Shown here: piece after piece, positions 55,349-63,809 of the stretch
Layout: every line of letters begins with the position of its first letter
Position numbering within the stretch: position 1 is the first letter of the stretch
NCBI RefSeq assembly: GCF_030419005.1
Contig: NZ_CP106952.1
Coordinates: forward strand, 720,158-784,157
DNA length: 64,000 nucleotides
Direction: 5' to 3'
Source: Eleftheria terrae
GTDB taxonomy: Bacteria > Pseudomonadota > Gammaproteobacteria > Burkholderiales > Burkholderiaceae_C
The notes under the pieces: model-generated
Told to the model about the DNA's origin: nothing
Database searches by the model: none
The model's input: the letters and a program-made list of their open reading frames with translations, nothing else
Position numbers and translations under genes: made by a program

Positions 55349-57486
55349 CAGAAGGCGAACGTGGTGGCGACGCGCAGCGTGCGAGGACCGCCCGGCATCA
55401 CATAGCCGTCGGCGAACATGCCGGACCAGTAGCGGCGGTTGGCCAGGTTCTCGACGAAGGCGTTGATCGTGACCGGCGTGCCGCCGAGGGCGGTGGCGTA
55501 GCGCACACCGGCATCGAGCCGGGTGGAGGACGGCAGCTCCAGCGTGTTGGCCGAGTCGACCCACTGCCGGCCGGTGTAGACCAGGCGGCCGCTCAGCGAC
55601 AGGCCCTCGACCGGCGTGGCCCAGGTGGCGCCCAGGTTGGCGGTCCAGTCGGGCACCCCGTAGTTGTCGCGGCCGGTGTTGCGCTGCTCGGACTGCAGGT
55701 AGCTCACCCCGCCCAGCACGCCCACCGGGCCGAGCTGGCCGAAGGCGTTCCACTCGACGCCCCGTACCCGCTGGTCTCCGCCCTCGGTGCGGCGCTTGGT
55801 GCTGCCCACGTTCTCGTCGACCAGCGTCGGGCGCGTGATGCGGAAGGCGCTCAGCGTGTGCGTCAGCGCGCCCTGCCGGTGCTTGACGCCCAGCTCCACC
55901 TGGCGGCTCTTGATGGGCGGGAAGATCTCGCCTTCGTTGGCATAGCCACCGGCGATGGGCACGGTCTCGCCCGGCGAAAGGCCCTGCATGTAGTTGGCAA
56001 AGAGCGAGCTGTCCTCACCCCACGGCTTGACGACCACGCCCAGCGAGGGCGAGACGGCCGACTCCTTGTAGTCCTTGAGCTTCTGCTCGACCCGCTGCAG
56101 CCGCGCGCCGACGGTCAGAAGCACCTTGCCCGAAGCCAGGCTCATCGTGTCCGCGATGTTCAGCGAGGTCATGCGGTTGTCGCTGGTTGGCTTCACCGTC
56201 GATGGCGCTGCGGGCAGCATCGGCGCCACCGGGCGGTAGATGTTCTGCGCCCAGCCCTCGCGGGGCGTGCTGCCGGTGCCGTCTTCGATCTTCAGCACCG
56301 TGGCGGAGACGTCAAGGCGGTGCGCCACCGTGCCGGTCTCGAATTCGCCGCGCACGCCCAGCTCGGCGGTGCGCCCGCGTGTGGTGGCCTTGACGTTGTA
56401 GACATAGCCAGCCGCCGAGCCGTCCAGCCCGGTGACGACCACCCGCGTACCGAACATCAGGCCCTTGCCTTCGCTGTTGGAGGCGCCGAGGCCGGCTCGC
56501 GCCGTCCAGCGATCGTTGAGCTTGAGCTCGCCGCGCACGGCGATGCCGTGGTCGCGGTAGTCGCCATGGGTGCCCCGGAACAGGTTGGTGTCACTGTCCG
56601 GCGGTGACAGCAGCCGGCCGATGCCGACCGCCTTGCCGCGCCGCGCGGCGAAGCCGTACATCGCCGGGCTGCCGTTGTCGATGGTCTCGCGGCTGGTGTA
56701 GGCGTCCAGCGTCAGGTTCCATTGGTCGCCCAGGTAGTCCAGCCCCAGCGCCGCCAGCCGGCGGCCCTTCTCCTGGTCGTCGACGCCGGTGTCGCCGGTG
56801 CCGTAGACGGTGTTGACGCGCACGCCCAGGCGCTGGTCTTCGCCGAAGCGGCGGGCCAGGTCCAGGTGCGCCTGTGCGTAGGACTTCGACGAATAGGACA
56901 TCGTCAGCTCGGTCAGTGGCCGCGAGCCTGCACGCTTGGGCACCAGGTTGACCATGCCGCCCACCGCACCGCTCGGCGACATGCCGGACAGCAGGGCACT
57001 CGGGCCGCGCAGCACTTCCACCCGTTCCAGCATCTCGGTGGGCACGTGGGCCGTGGGGGCCACGCCATACAGGCCATTGAAGGCAACGTCCGGCGCATTG
57101 ACGTCCAGGCCGCGGATGCGGAAGTGCTCCTGCATGTGCCCGCTGTTGGTGGTGTAGCGCACGGCCGGGTCGTTCTGCAGAACGTCGGCCAGGGTGCGTG
57201 CCTGCTGCGTCTGGATGGCCTGCTGGGTGTAGGCATTGAGGCTGACGGGCGCATCGAGGATCGGCGTGTTGCCGAGCACGCCCAGCCGGGCGCCGCTGGC
57301 CGACAGGCCGCCAGGGGCGGCGGCCGGCAGGGCCTGCCGGTCCTGCTTGGCCTTCACCGTCACCGCGGGCAGGGCCCGGTCGGAGGCGGTCGACGCCTCC
57401 TGCGCTCCGGCGCAAGGGGCGAACGAGGACAGGGCCGCAAGGCAGGCCAGCGACAGCACGTGCCGCGACGACGGAAGCTCAGTCAT
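55348..57486 (-). CDS. TonB-dependent siderophore receptor
   Basis: 712 aa; ATG at 57486, overlapping the PepSY gene end by 8 nt. A signal peptide (HVLSLACLAALSSFAPCAGAQ) is followed by a plug domain (LADVLQNDPAVRYTTNSGH, FRIRGLDVNAPDVAFNG, VEVLRGPSALLSGMSPSGAVGGMVNLVPKR) and a beta-barrel ending in LRVATTFAF with a C-terminal phenylalanine. This is the TonB-siderophore receptor layout (TIGR01783-like). I see no long N-terminal signalling extension, so it is not a FecA-type surface-signalling receptor. It imports a ferric siderophore into the periplasm, where the co-encoded esterase could process it. Which siderophore is unknown. Confidence 0.94.
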   Translation of the reverse strand: MTELPSSRHVLSLACLAALSSFAPCAGAQEASTASDRALPAVTVKAKQDRQALPAAAPGGLSASGARLGVLGNTPILDAPVSLNAYTQQAIQTQQARTLADVLQNDPAVRYTTNSGHMQEHFRIRGLDVNAPDVAFNGLYGVAPTAHVPTEMLERVEVLRGPSALLSGMSPSGAVGGMVNLVPKRAGSRPLTELTMSYSSKSYAQAHLDLARRFGEDQRLGVRVNTVYGTGDTGVDDQEKGRRLAALGLDYLGDQWNLTLDAYTSRETIDNGSPAMYGFAARRGKAVGIGRLLSPPDSDTNLFRGTHGDYRDHGIAVRGELKLNDRWTARAGLGASNSEGKGLMFGTRVVVTGLDGSAAGYVYNVKATTRGRTAELGVRGEFETGTVAHRLDVSATVLKIEDGTGSTPREGWAQNIYRPVAPMLPAAPSTVKPTSDNRMTSLNIADTMSLASGKVLLTVGARLQRVEQKLKDYKESAVSPSLGVVVKPWGEDSSLFANYMQGLSPGETVPIAGGYANEGEIFPPIKSRQVELGVKHRQGALTHTLSAFRITRPTLVDENVGSTKRRTEGGDQRVRGVEWNAFGQLGPVGVLGGVSYLQSEQRNTGRDNYGVPDWTANLGATWATPVEGLSLSGRLVYTGRQWVDSANTLELPSSTRLDAGVRYATALGGTPVTINAFVENLANRRYWSGMFADGYVMPGGPRTLRVATTFAF

Positions 57487-59095
57487 GATGAGAGAAGGAA
57501 GTGGAGGGAGTGGAGAAAACCGGGGAGGCCGGCGCTTTTGCGCGCGGCTGTGAATCGCGAGCCCGCAGGGCGAGCCCGGCAAGCAGCGCCGCCGCGCCGG
57601 CGGACAGCAGGTCCACCGCCCACAGCGAAGCCAGGTAGGGCTTCACGACCGCGGGTGCCCAGGCGGCCCAGGCGCTCGGCGCCAGTGCGCCGAACAGGCT
57701 GGTGGCGGGGATCAGGGCGGTGGCCAGCGCCGCGGCTGCCAGCAGGCCGGGCGTGGCGGCCTGGGCGCCGCGCACGCCGGCATATCCGATGCAGGCCACC
57801 ACTACGGCATAGCAGCTGCCGTGCAGCACCTCGTCCGGGCCGAGCGTCGTGTGCGCCAGCCAGCGCAGCGCCACCAGCGCCGCCGACACGCCAGCCACGC
57901 AGCCCAGGCACAGGCCGATGTTGAGCGCCGCCACCGCGCGCACATGACGCGGCTGCCGGGGCGCCGCCGAGGCCGGGCGCAGCCGCTTGGTGCGGCTTTC
58001 GATCCACAGCACATTGCCGGTGTAGAAGAGCAGCGCGCCCAGCACACCCAGCGCGGCATACAGCACCCGCAGCGGCTCGCCGCCATAGCTGCCGAAGTGC
58101 AGCGCAAAGAAGCTGACCAGCGCGGCGGCCCAGCCCGATGCCTGCTGCCCCGGCAGGTAGGTCGACTCGATCAGCTGGCCACTGGCCGGGTCCAGCAGCG
58201 CATAGCCGTGGCGGGGGCTGCGCTTGAAGTGGCGGTCGTCGCTGCCGGCCACATGGACGATCGCCTTGGGCGTGCCCACGCCGCGGTATTCCAGCGAGGC
58301 CGGCTGGAAGCCCGGCGCTGCGTGCGCCAGCCGGGCCAGCAACTGCGAGGGCGGCAGCCACTGGGCGGGGGCACCCGGCGTGGGCGGGCGGCGCGGCGTG
58401 GCCTGGGCCGAGACGGCCTTCAGGCCTTGTGGATAGATCCAGGCGTTCTGGGCGGCATAGATCCAGTCGTGCAGGCAGAACACCGCGGCCGACAGGGCCA
58501 TCACCACGTGGAAGGGCAGGCTCGCGATGCCAAGCAGGTTGTGCAGGTCCAGCCACATGCGCTTGAGGTTGCGGCCGATGCGCAGCACGAAGAGGTCCTT
58601 CACCAGCGAAGGCAGCAGTACGACGACTCCGGACACCAGGGCCAGGGCATAGACGAGCGAGACCACGCCGATGATCGGCTCGCTCGGCTCCAGCGGCAGT
58701 GGCAGGCCGCCCTTGCGGTGCAGGCGGTCCACGAAGTCGCCGGCCTCCAGGCTGCCCGGCAGCGGCCGCAGCGTGCCCGCGAGATCGAGTTCCACCTGCT
58801 GCCGGCGGCCGCGGTCGAGATAGCGGATATGGGGCGCAGCCTGCCCCGGGCCGGCCAGCATCAGCGTGGCCCGCGGCGGTGGCTCGGGATGCGCTGCGAA
58901 GAAGGCGGCAGCCAGTGCGTCGGCATCCTGGCTGGCGTCGGCGCGCGCCGGCGCAGGCGGCTGCACCCATTGGGTGATCTCGGGCTCGAACATCGTCAGG
59001 GCGCCGGCATAGAACGCCACGAACAGCATCAGGCTGGAGAGGATGCCGGCCCAGGTGTGAACCACGAGGTAGCTGCGCAGGGTGTCTGTCTTCAT
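57479..59095 (-). CDS. PepSY-associated membrane protein of an iron-uptake operon
   Basis: 538 aa from the ATG at 59095 (MKTDTLRSYLVVHTWAGILSS). The first helix with VHTWAG, the segment VDRLHRKGGLPLP, the helix-rich core around MWLDLHNLLGIASLPFHVVMALSAAVFCL, and the ADEVLHG-like end with several further helices match the PepSY-TM (PF03929) family, whose conserved histidines in membrane helices resemble cytochrome or ferric-reductase sites. Homologues accompany siderophore receptors, and some reduce ferric siderophores in the periplasm or inner membrane. The start overlaps the stop of the DUF3649 gene and the stop overlaps the receptor start, so it is translationally coupled on both sides. Confidence 0.9.
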   Translation of the reverse strand: MKTDTLRSYLVVHTWAGILSSLMLFVAFYAGALTMFEPEITQWVQPPAPARADASQDADALAAAFFAAHPEPPPRATLMLAGPGQAAPHIRYLDRGRRQQVELDLAGTLRPLPGSLEAGDFVDRLHRKGGLPLPLEPSEPIIGVVSLVYALALVSGVVVLLPSLVKDLFVLRIGRNLKRMWLDLHNLLGIASLPFHVVMALSAAVFCLHDWIYAAQNAWIYPQGLKAVSAQATPRRPPTPGAPAQWLPPSQLLARLAHAAPGFQPASLEYRGVGTPKAIVHVAGSDDRHFKRSPRHGYALLDPASGQLIESTYLPGQQASGWAAALVSFFALHFGSYGGEPLRVLYAALGVLGALLFYTGNVLWIESRTKRLRPASAAPRQPRHVRAVAALNIGLCLGCVAGVSAALVALRWLAHTTLGPDEVLHGSCYAVVVACIGYAGVRGAQAATPGLLAAAALATALIPATSLFGALAPSAWAAWAPAVVKPYLASLWAVDLLSAGAAALLAGLALRARDSQPRAKAPASPVFSTPSTSFSHHD

Positions 59096-59385
59096 GGCGC
59101 CACCCCGTGGAGCAAGGCGAAGGCGAAGGCGTTCGCGGCCAGCCCCCAGGCCCAGCACGCCAGCGGGCTGCGCGCCAGGAAGGCAAGCGCGAGGGCGGTG
59201 GCCCACAAAGGCACCACGCTCCACATCGCCACCTGGTAGGTGGCCGGGTCACGCGGGTCGCCCAGGCCGTGGAACAGCAGGCCGCTCAGGCACACCGCCC
59301 ACGGAAAGCCGAGCGCGGCGCCGACCACGCCGTGATGCAGCAGATGCCAGGAAGGGGCGGGTTTGCCGTGTCGATCAGCCCGCAT
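59092..59385 (-). CDS. DUF3649 family small membrane protein
   Basis: 97 aa from the ATG at 59385; an in-frame GTG one codon upstream is an alternative. Three hydrophobic segments (GVVGAALGFPWAVCLSGLLFHG, YQVAMWSVVPLWATALALAFLA, LACWAWGLAANAFAFALLHG) match DUF3649 (PF12365), a family seen almost only next to PepSY and TonB receptor genes in iron operons. It overlaps DUF3325 by about 11 nt at its start and the PepSY gene by 4 nt at its end. The function is unknown; probably a small subunit of the PepSY membrane complex. Confidence 0.85.
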   Translation of the reverse strand: MRADRHGKPAPSWHLLHHGVVGAALGFPWAVCLSGLLFHGLGDPRDPATYQVAMWSVVPLWATALALAFLARSPLACWAWGLAANAFAFALLHGVAP

Positions 59386-59647
59386 CACGCTGCCCCTGCC
59401 GATGGCGCCACCCGAGGAGCGCCGACACGGCAGGAACGCCGACCATCAGCCCCGACACGGCGTAGGCAGCGGCCTCGGCCAGGCCCATGCCGCCCGCAAG
59501 CAGCGCGACGGCCAGCGCCAGCAGGCCGCTGCCCACGAGCCAGCCGGCCCGGGCGGGAAGGCGGGGACGCGCACGCGGTGTCGAAAGGCAGGCAGTCAGC
59601 GAAGCAAGGGCCACGACGAGCGTGGCCGGCAACCAAAGCAGGGACAT
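59375..59647 (-). CDS. DUF3325 family small membrane protein
   Basis: 90 aa from the ATG at 59647. Three membrane segments (LLWLPATLVVALASLTACL, GWLVGSGLLALAVALLAGG, AAAYAVSGLMVGVPAVSALLG) match DUF3325 (PF11804). With DUF3649 and PepSY it forms the common three-membrane-protein cassette of iron operons in Burkholderiales and Pseudomonas. First gene of the operon; a Fur-type palindrome begins 46 nt upstream of its start. No clear ribosome site. The function is unknown. Confidence 0.83.
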   Translation of the reverse strand: MSLLWLPATLVVALASLTACLSTPRARPRLPARAGWLVGSGLLALAVALLAGGMGLAEAAAYAVSGLMVGVPAVSALLGWRHRQGQRDAG

Positions 59648-59692
59648 GAAGGAACCGTGCCGAGCGGTGCAGGCACCGTCCGATAATCTAAG

Positions 59693-59707
59693 TGAGAATT
59701 ATTCTCA
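59693..59707. promoter_or_regulatory. Fur-box-like 7-1-7 palindrome
   Basis: TGAGAATTATTCTCA is a perfect 7-1-7 inverted repeat matching the Fur recognition pattern TGATAAT-N-ATTATCA at most positions, in an A+T-rich island just upstream of the iron operon. Iron-dependent repression of the - strand operon follows from established Fur biology; whether it also affects the divergent DUF1275 gene, 390 nt away, is unknown. Confidence 0.85.
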
Positions 59708-60096
59708 TATGAATTTGTAAACAATGTCAAGGCAGGCAGATCAAGGCCAGCGGCTGTAGCCGGCTTGCAGGGAACGAGGTCCGCCCGCTGGCGGGCTGGG
59801 CGCGTCCGGCCCGTCACAGGGGGGCGCCAGTCGCATCGGGGGCGACTGGCGGCGGCGCGCCGGCGGCCTTCAAACGGCGGTCGGTGTCGCACCCGGGCGG
59901 CCGGGTGCGGCCAGGGCGGCGCGGTATGCTCTGCCGCTGGCGCCAGGCCCGCCGCGGAAGCGAGCAGCTGGAGCAGCAGCAGGCGGGGGCAGCCTGGCGT
60001 GCCGCTGCGCATGCTGCACCGCTGTCGGCCGCCCCCACGCGCTGTCCGGCTGCCGCGGCACCCCCAACGACATCGAGAAGCCGGGCCCCACCCGAC
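59708..60096. other. Intergenic region between the iron operon and the DUF1275 gene
   Basis: About 390 bases. Only the first ~20 bases next to the Fur-type site are A+T-rich. The remainder is G+C-rich, with no gene-like frame that resembles a family, and presumably contains the promoter of the DUF1275 gene. Confidence 0.4.
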
Positions 60097-60906
60097 ATGA
60101 CATTGCAACGACCGATCCGCTCGAGATCCCGGCGCTGGTTCAGCTACCTCAAGGTCCTGGCCGGCAGCAAGCGAAGGCGATTCGCCAATCGGCATCTGGG
60201 CGGCATGCTGGCCTTCGTGGCAGGCGCGGTGAATGCGGGGGGATTCCTCGCCGTGCATCGCTACACCTCGCACATCACCGGCGTGGTCTCGGCCATGGCG
60301 GACGACCTGGTGGCGGGATCCGTGTCCCTGGTGCTCGCCGGGGCGGCGTGCCTGGCGGCCTTCATCGGTGGCGCGATGTGCACCTCACTGCTGATCAACT
60401 GGGCCAGGCGCCGCCGGCTGCAGGGGCACTATGCGATCGCGCTGCTGGCGGAGGCGGTGCTGCTGCTGGTCTTCGGGCTGGCGGGTGCCAACCTGAACGG
60501 CGTCGGCGCCCACCTGGTGCCGTTGACGGTGCTGCTACTGTGTTTCGTGATGGGCCTGCAGAACGCCATCGTCACGAAGATGTCGGGGGCGGAGATCCGC
60601 ACCACCCACATGACCGGCATCGCGACCGACATCGGCATCGAGCTCGGCCGGCTGTGGTACTGGGAGCGCAGCGCCACCGAAGCCGAGATGCCCCGGGTGC
60701 GCGCGAACCGGGATCGTCTGAAGCTGCACGCCATCGTCATCGTCCTCTTCTTTGCAGGAGGGGTGGCGGGCGCGCTGGCGTTCGGGGCGATGGGTTTTGT
60801 CGCGATCGTGCCGCTGGCCATCGCCCTGGCGCTGGTGGCCGTGCCGGCCTTGCTCACCGATGTACGGCGGGCGGCTTTCCTGCGCCGGGTGCAGCAGGGC
60901 GGCTGA
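60097..60906 (+). CDS. DUF1275 (YoaK-type) integral membrane protein
   Basis: 269 aa from the ATG at 60097; the first ~30 residues are basic and soluble. The conserved DUF1275 (PF06912) features are GGMLAFVAGAVNAGGFLAVHRYTSHITGVVSAMADDL, a helix pair around AFIGGAMCTSLLINWARRRR, FVMGLQNAIVTKMSGAEIRTTHMTGIATDIGIELGRL, and a final long hydrophobic region. About six membrane spans. Family members are unassigned membrane proteins, sometimes proposed to be transporters. It stands alone on the + strand and converges on the chemotaxis gene. Confidence 0.92.
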   Translation: MTLQRPIRSRSRRWFSYLKVLAGSKRRRFANRHLGGMLAFVAGAVNAGGFLAVHRYTSHITGVVSAMADDLVAGSVSLVLAGAACLAAFIGGAMCTSLLINWARRRRLQGHYAIALLAEAVLLLVFGLAGANLNGVGAHLVPLTVLLLCFVMGLQNAIVTKMSGAEIRTTHMTGIATDIGIELGRLWYWERSATEAEMPRVRANRDRLKLHAIVIVLFFAGGVAGALAFGAMGFVAIVPLAIALALVAVPALLTDVRRAAFLRRVQQGG

Positions 60907-61045
60907 AGCGTGGCGGACGGCCGCTGCCTGGCCGGCAAGAGCCGCGCCGAGGCCACTCGCCAGCGCGTTGGCGCCGGCATGTTCCTTGGCTCCTGCCTGG
61001 GGGCCGGGCTGTGCGACGCGGGGTCGCCGCCGCTGTTCTTGATCT

Positions 61046-61064
61046 CACCCGGCGTCGCCGGGTG
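61046..61064. terminator. Hairpin between convergent DUF1275 and chemotaxis genes
   Basis: CACCCGGC-GTC-GCCGGGTG, a perfect 8-bp stem with a 3-nt loop, between convergent stops. There is no T-tract on either side, so terminator function is only suggested by position. Confidence 0.35.
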
Positions 61065-61090
61065 GCCCGGCCGACCCGCTGCTGCCCCGC

Positions 61091-62638
61091 TCAGGCCAGC
61101 TTGAAGATGCCGACGGATTGCACCAGGCGCTGGGCCTGCGATTGAAGGCTTTCGGCTGCAGCCGCTGATTCTTCCACCAGTGCCGCATTCTGTTGCGTCA
61201 CCTGGTCCAGCTGGCCCACCGCGTCGCTGACCTGGCCGATGCCGGACGTCTGTGCCACGGTGGCATGGCTGATCTCCTGGATGAGGTCGTTGACGTGCCG
61301 CACCTGGCTCACGATGTCCTCCATCGAGGAGCGGGCCTCGTTGACCAGGCGGGAGCCGGCTTCCACGGTTTCCACGCTGTCGTTGATCAGTGTCTTGATC
61401 TCCTTGGCCGCGCCGGAGCTGCGTTGCGCCAGGCTGCGCACCTCGCTGGCGACGACAGCAAAGCCGCGGCCCTGCTCGCCGGCACGCGCGGCTTCCACCG
61501 CCGCATTGAGTGCGAGGATGTTGGTCTGGAACGCGATACCGTCGATGACCCCGATGATGTCGCTGATCTTCTGGCTGGAGGCGGAGATCTTGTTCATCGT
61601 GGTGACCACTGCGCCCACCACTTCACCGCCAGAGGTGGCCGCCTTCATCGCACCACCGGCCAGCGTCGATGCCTGCTGGGCCGCTGCCGCGTTCTCGCGG
61701 ACGGTCGAATTCAGCTGCTCCATCGACGCCGCGGTCTGCTGCAGGTTGGCCGCTTGCTGTTCGGTGCGCTGGGACAGGTCGGCATTGCCCGAGGCGATCT
61801 CGCTGGAGCCGGTGGCGATTGAATCCGACGCGGTGCGGACGTCGCCGACCAGTGCGGCGAGGCTGTTGCTCATCTTCTGCAGCGCTGCCAGCAGCCGGCC
61901 GGTTTCGTCGCTCGATGTCACCTCGATGCTGCGGCTGAGGTCGCCTGCCGCCACCGCTTCGGCCACCGTCACCGCCTGCCGCAAGGGGCCGGTGATGGAG
62001 CGCGTGATCCAGAGGCCCGCGCCCGCGGCGGCCAGCAGCGCGAGCGCGCTGCCGCAGAGGATCACGGCCGTATTGGTGGAGCGCAGCCGCTCCACCTCGG
62101 CGCTGCGCTGGGCGAGCAGCTGTCGCTCCATGTCCGACAGTTCCCGTTCCAGGCTGCGGAAGCCGTCCATCGCCGCCTTGTCCTTGCCCTGGCCGAATTC
62201 CGCCACCAGCGCATCGATCGTGGTGCCGCCGCTGGCCACCTGCCGCCGCTGGGTGATGAGTCCTTCGAGCACGGACTTGAACTGCAGGTGCAATGCCTTC
62301 AGCTGGTCCAGGCGGGCTTGCTGGGTGGGATTGTCCGAAGTCAGTTCCTTGAGTGCCGTCCAGTTGGCGTCGAACTCCTTCTGCCCGGCCTGCCACGGCT
62401 CCAGGTGCCCCTCGGCGCCGGAGAGCAGGAAGCCCCGTGCGCCGGTTTCCATGTTCACCATGCCGGCCAGCATGGCTTCGGCCTTGCCGAGCACCACGTA
62501 GGTGTGGGTGTTGATGGCATCGGCCGCCTTGAGCCGGGAGCCGGTGAACAGGTTCACCACGCCGACCAGCAGGAAGACGAGGATGACGCAGCCAAACGCC
62601 AACGACAGGCGTGGACCGAAATGGAGGTGCTTCAACAT
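61091..62638 (-). CDS. Methyl-accepting chemotaxis protein with CHASE3-like sensor domain
   Basis: 515 aa from the ATG at 62638. Membrane helix 1 (about 10-31) is followed by a helical periplasmic sensor (about 38-185) with INTHTYVVLGKAEAMLAGMVNMETGARGFLLSG, the conserved start of CHASE3-type four-helix sensors. Membrane helix 2 lies at about 190-212, then HAMP (TRSITGPLRQAVTVAEAVAAGDLS) and a signalling coiled coil whose tip, GIAFQTNILALNAAVEAARAGEQ, is the CheA/CheW contact region. No C-terminal CheR-tethering pentapeptide is visible. It senses an unknown ligand and controls flagellar or twitching motility. A sequence close to the sigma-28 -10 element lies 40 nt upstream. Confidence 0.96.
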   Translation of the reverse strand: MLKHLHFGPRLSLAFGCVILVFLLVGVVNLFTGSRLKAADAINTHTYVVLGKAEAMLAGMVNMETGARGFLLSGAEGHLEPWQAGQKEFDANWTALKELTSDNPTQQARLDQLKALHLQFKSVLEGLITQRRQVASGGTTIDALVAEFGQGKDKAAMDGFRSLERELSDMERQLLAQRSAEVERLRSTNTAVILCGSALALLAAAGAGLWITRSITGPLRQAVTVAEAVAAGDLSRSIEVTSSDETGRLLAALQKMSNSLAALVGDVRTASDSIATGSSEIASGNADLSQRTEQQAANLQQTAASMEQLNSTVRENAAAAQQASTLAGGAMKAATSGGEVVGAVVTTMNKISASSQKISDIIGVIDGIAFQTNILALNAAVEAARAGEQGRGFAVVASEVRSLAQRSSGAAKEIKTLINDSVETVEAGSRLVNEARSSMEDIVSQVRHVNDLIQEISHATVAQTSGIGQVSDAVGQLDQVTQQNAALVEESAAAAESLQSQAQRLVQSVGIFKLA

Positions 62639-63062
62639 GTGGGGCTGCCCTTGTTCAGCGTGCTGAGATGCCTTTGGCTATCGGCGCACCACGCCCGGGC
62701 AGAAGTGCGGAACGCCTGCCGGCGGCAGGCGGCGTGAAATCCTTCCGCGTCTGAAGTGCCGCTGCCGTTCCGGCGCGGCCGCCGGCGGCCCGGTGGCCAC
62801 CGCCTCACCGTGGCGCCCGGATGCTGGTGAGCCCGGGCCGATGGACGAACGACCCTCCCGAATGGCGCGCCGTATCGGCTTGCAGCCATGGTGGGGGTGG
62901 CTGTCCAGCCTGCCTCGGCCGTCCGCCCCGCCGGCCGGCTTGCTCCTCGCAGAGCTTGCTCGCAGTCCCGCGGGCCACCGGGAGACAGGAGCGGCACAAA
63001 GAAAGAAGCGGCCCGAAGAAGCGGCACAATCGCCGCACCGTCCGCGCATACAGGGGCCCCCC
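62639..63062. other. Intergenic region between divergent chemotaxis and lysoplasmalogenase-family genes
   Basis: 424 bases. On the - strand, GCCGATAG at 62685-62678 resembles the sigma-28 -10 box. On the + side, 63001-63036 is A+C-richer with repeated GCGGCACAA/GCGGCCCGA words. No gene-like frame recognised. Confidence 0.4.
62678..62685 (-). promoter_or_regulatory. Possible FliA (sigma-28) -10 element of the chemotaxis gene
   Basis: GCCGATAG differs by one base from the sigma-28 -10 consensus GCCGATAA and lies about 40 nt upstream of the chemotaxis protein start. No good TAAA -35 element is present at the expected distance, so this is tentative. Confidence 0.3.
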
Positions 63063-63809
63063 ATGAGCATGCCTGCCGACTCACCCGTCCTTCGCGACCT
63101 TGGGCCCTCCGCCGGCCGCGGCCACTGGCTGGCAGCCGGCGTCGTGGCGGCGGCGGCACTTGCCGTGCTGGCCGAGCCGCTGGGCCAGCGCTGGCTGCTG
63201 TGCACGTTCAAGCCGCTGACGACATGGCTCATCATCGCCTATGCCTGGGCTCGCGGGCGTGCCAGCCCCGCTGCTCGGCGTTGGCTGCTGGCCGGCCTGG
63301 GCTGCTCGCTGGCGGGCGACATTGCGCTGCTGTGGCCGGACGCGGGTTTCGTGCCCGGGCTCGCGGGCTTTCTGCTCGCTCACCTGTGCTACCTGGTGGC
63401 GTTCAGCCGGGACACGCGGCCGGCGTCGGCCCTGGGCCCGCTGCTGGGGTATGGGGTGGCCGCCATCGGGCTGCTGTCGCTGCTGTGGCCGGGGCTGCCG
63501 GGGCCGCTGCGGATGCCGGTGACCGTGTATGCCGGCACGCTGGCGGCGATGGCGGCACTGGCGGCCGGCCGCTGGTGGCAGCACCGCCATGCGCCGCACC
63601 GGCGCCACCTGGCCATCGGCGCACTGGGGGGGATGTTCTTCGTCTGCTCCGACGGGCTGCTGGCCTTCGACCGTTTCCACACTGCCTTGCCATGGGGGAC
63701 GCTGTGGGTGTTGAGCACCTACTGGTCGGCCCAGTGGTGCATTGCCAGCAGCATGGCACCCGGTGCCCGCGGGCAAGCCCTGGCCGCCAAGCCTGTGCCG
63801 CCGGCCTGA
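63063..63809 (+). CDS. Lysoplasmalogenase/YhhN-family membrane protein
   Basis: 248 aa from the ATG at 63063; a second ATG two codons later is possible. About eight hydrophobic segments. The conserved features of the YhhN (PF07947) family are visible: FKPLTTWLIIAYAW, LAGLGCSLAGDIALLWP, GLAGFLLAHLCYLVAFS, and near the C-terminus GGMFFVCSDGLLAFDRF followed by LSTYWSAQWCIASS. Animal TMEM86 members and some bacterial homologues hydrolyse the vinyl-ether bond of lysoplasmalogens; the Asp residues in GDIALL and SDGLLA are candidate active-site positions. The physiological substrate in this bacterium is unknown. Stand-alone gene. Confidence 0.9.
   Translation: MSMPADSPVLRDLGPSAGRGHWLAAGVVAAAALAVLAEPLGQRWLLCTFKPLTTWLIIAYAWARGRASPAARRWLLAGLGCSLAGDIALLWPDAGFVPGLAGFLLAHLCYLVAFSRDTRPASALGPLLGYGVAAIGLLSLLWPGLPGPLRMPVTVYAGTLAAMAALAAGRWWQHRHAPHRRHLAIGALGGMFFVCSDGLLAFDRFHTALPWGTLWVLSTYWSAQWCIASSMAPGARGQALAAKPVPPA

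Noticed and set aside
57483..59252. An alternative frame over the PepSY gene with similar length
   Set aside because: Its translation is Arg/Pro/Gly-rich without membrane helices, whereas the frame ending at 57479 gives a coherent PepSY membrane protein coupled at both ends.
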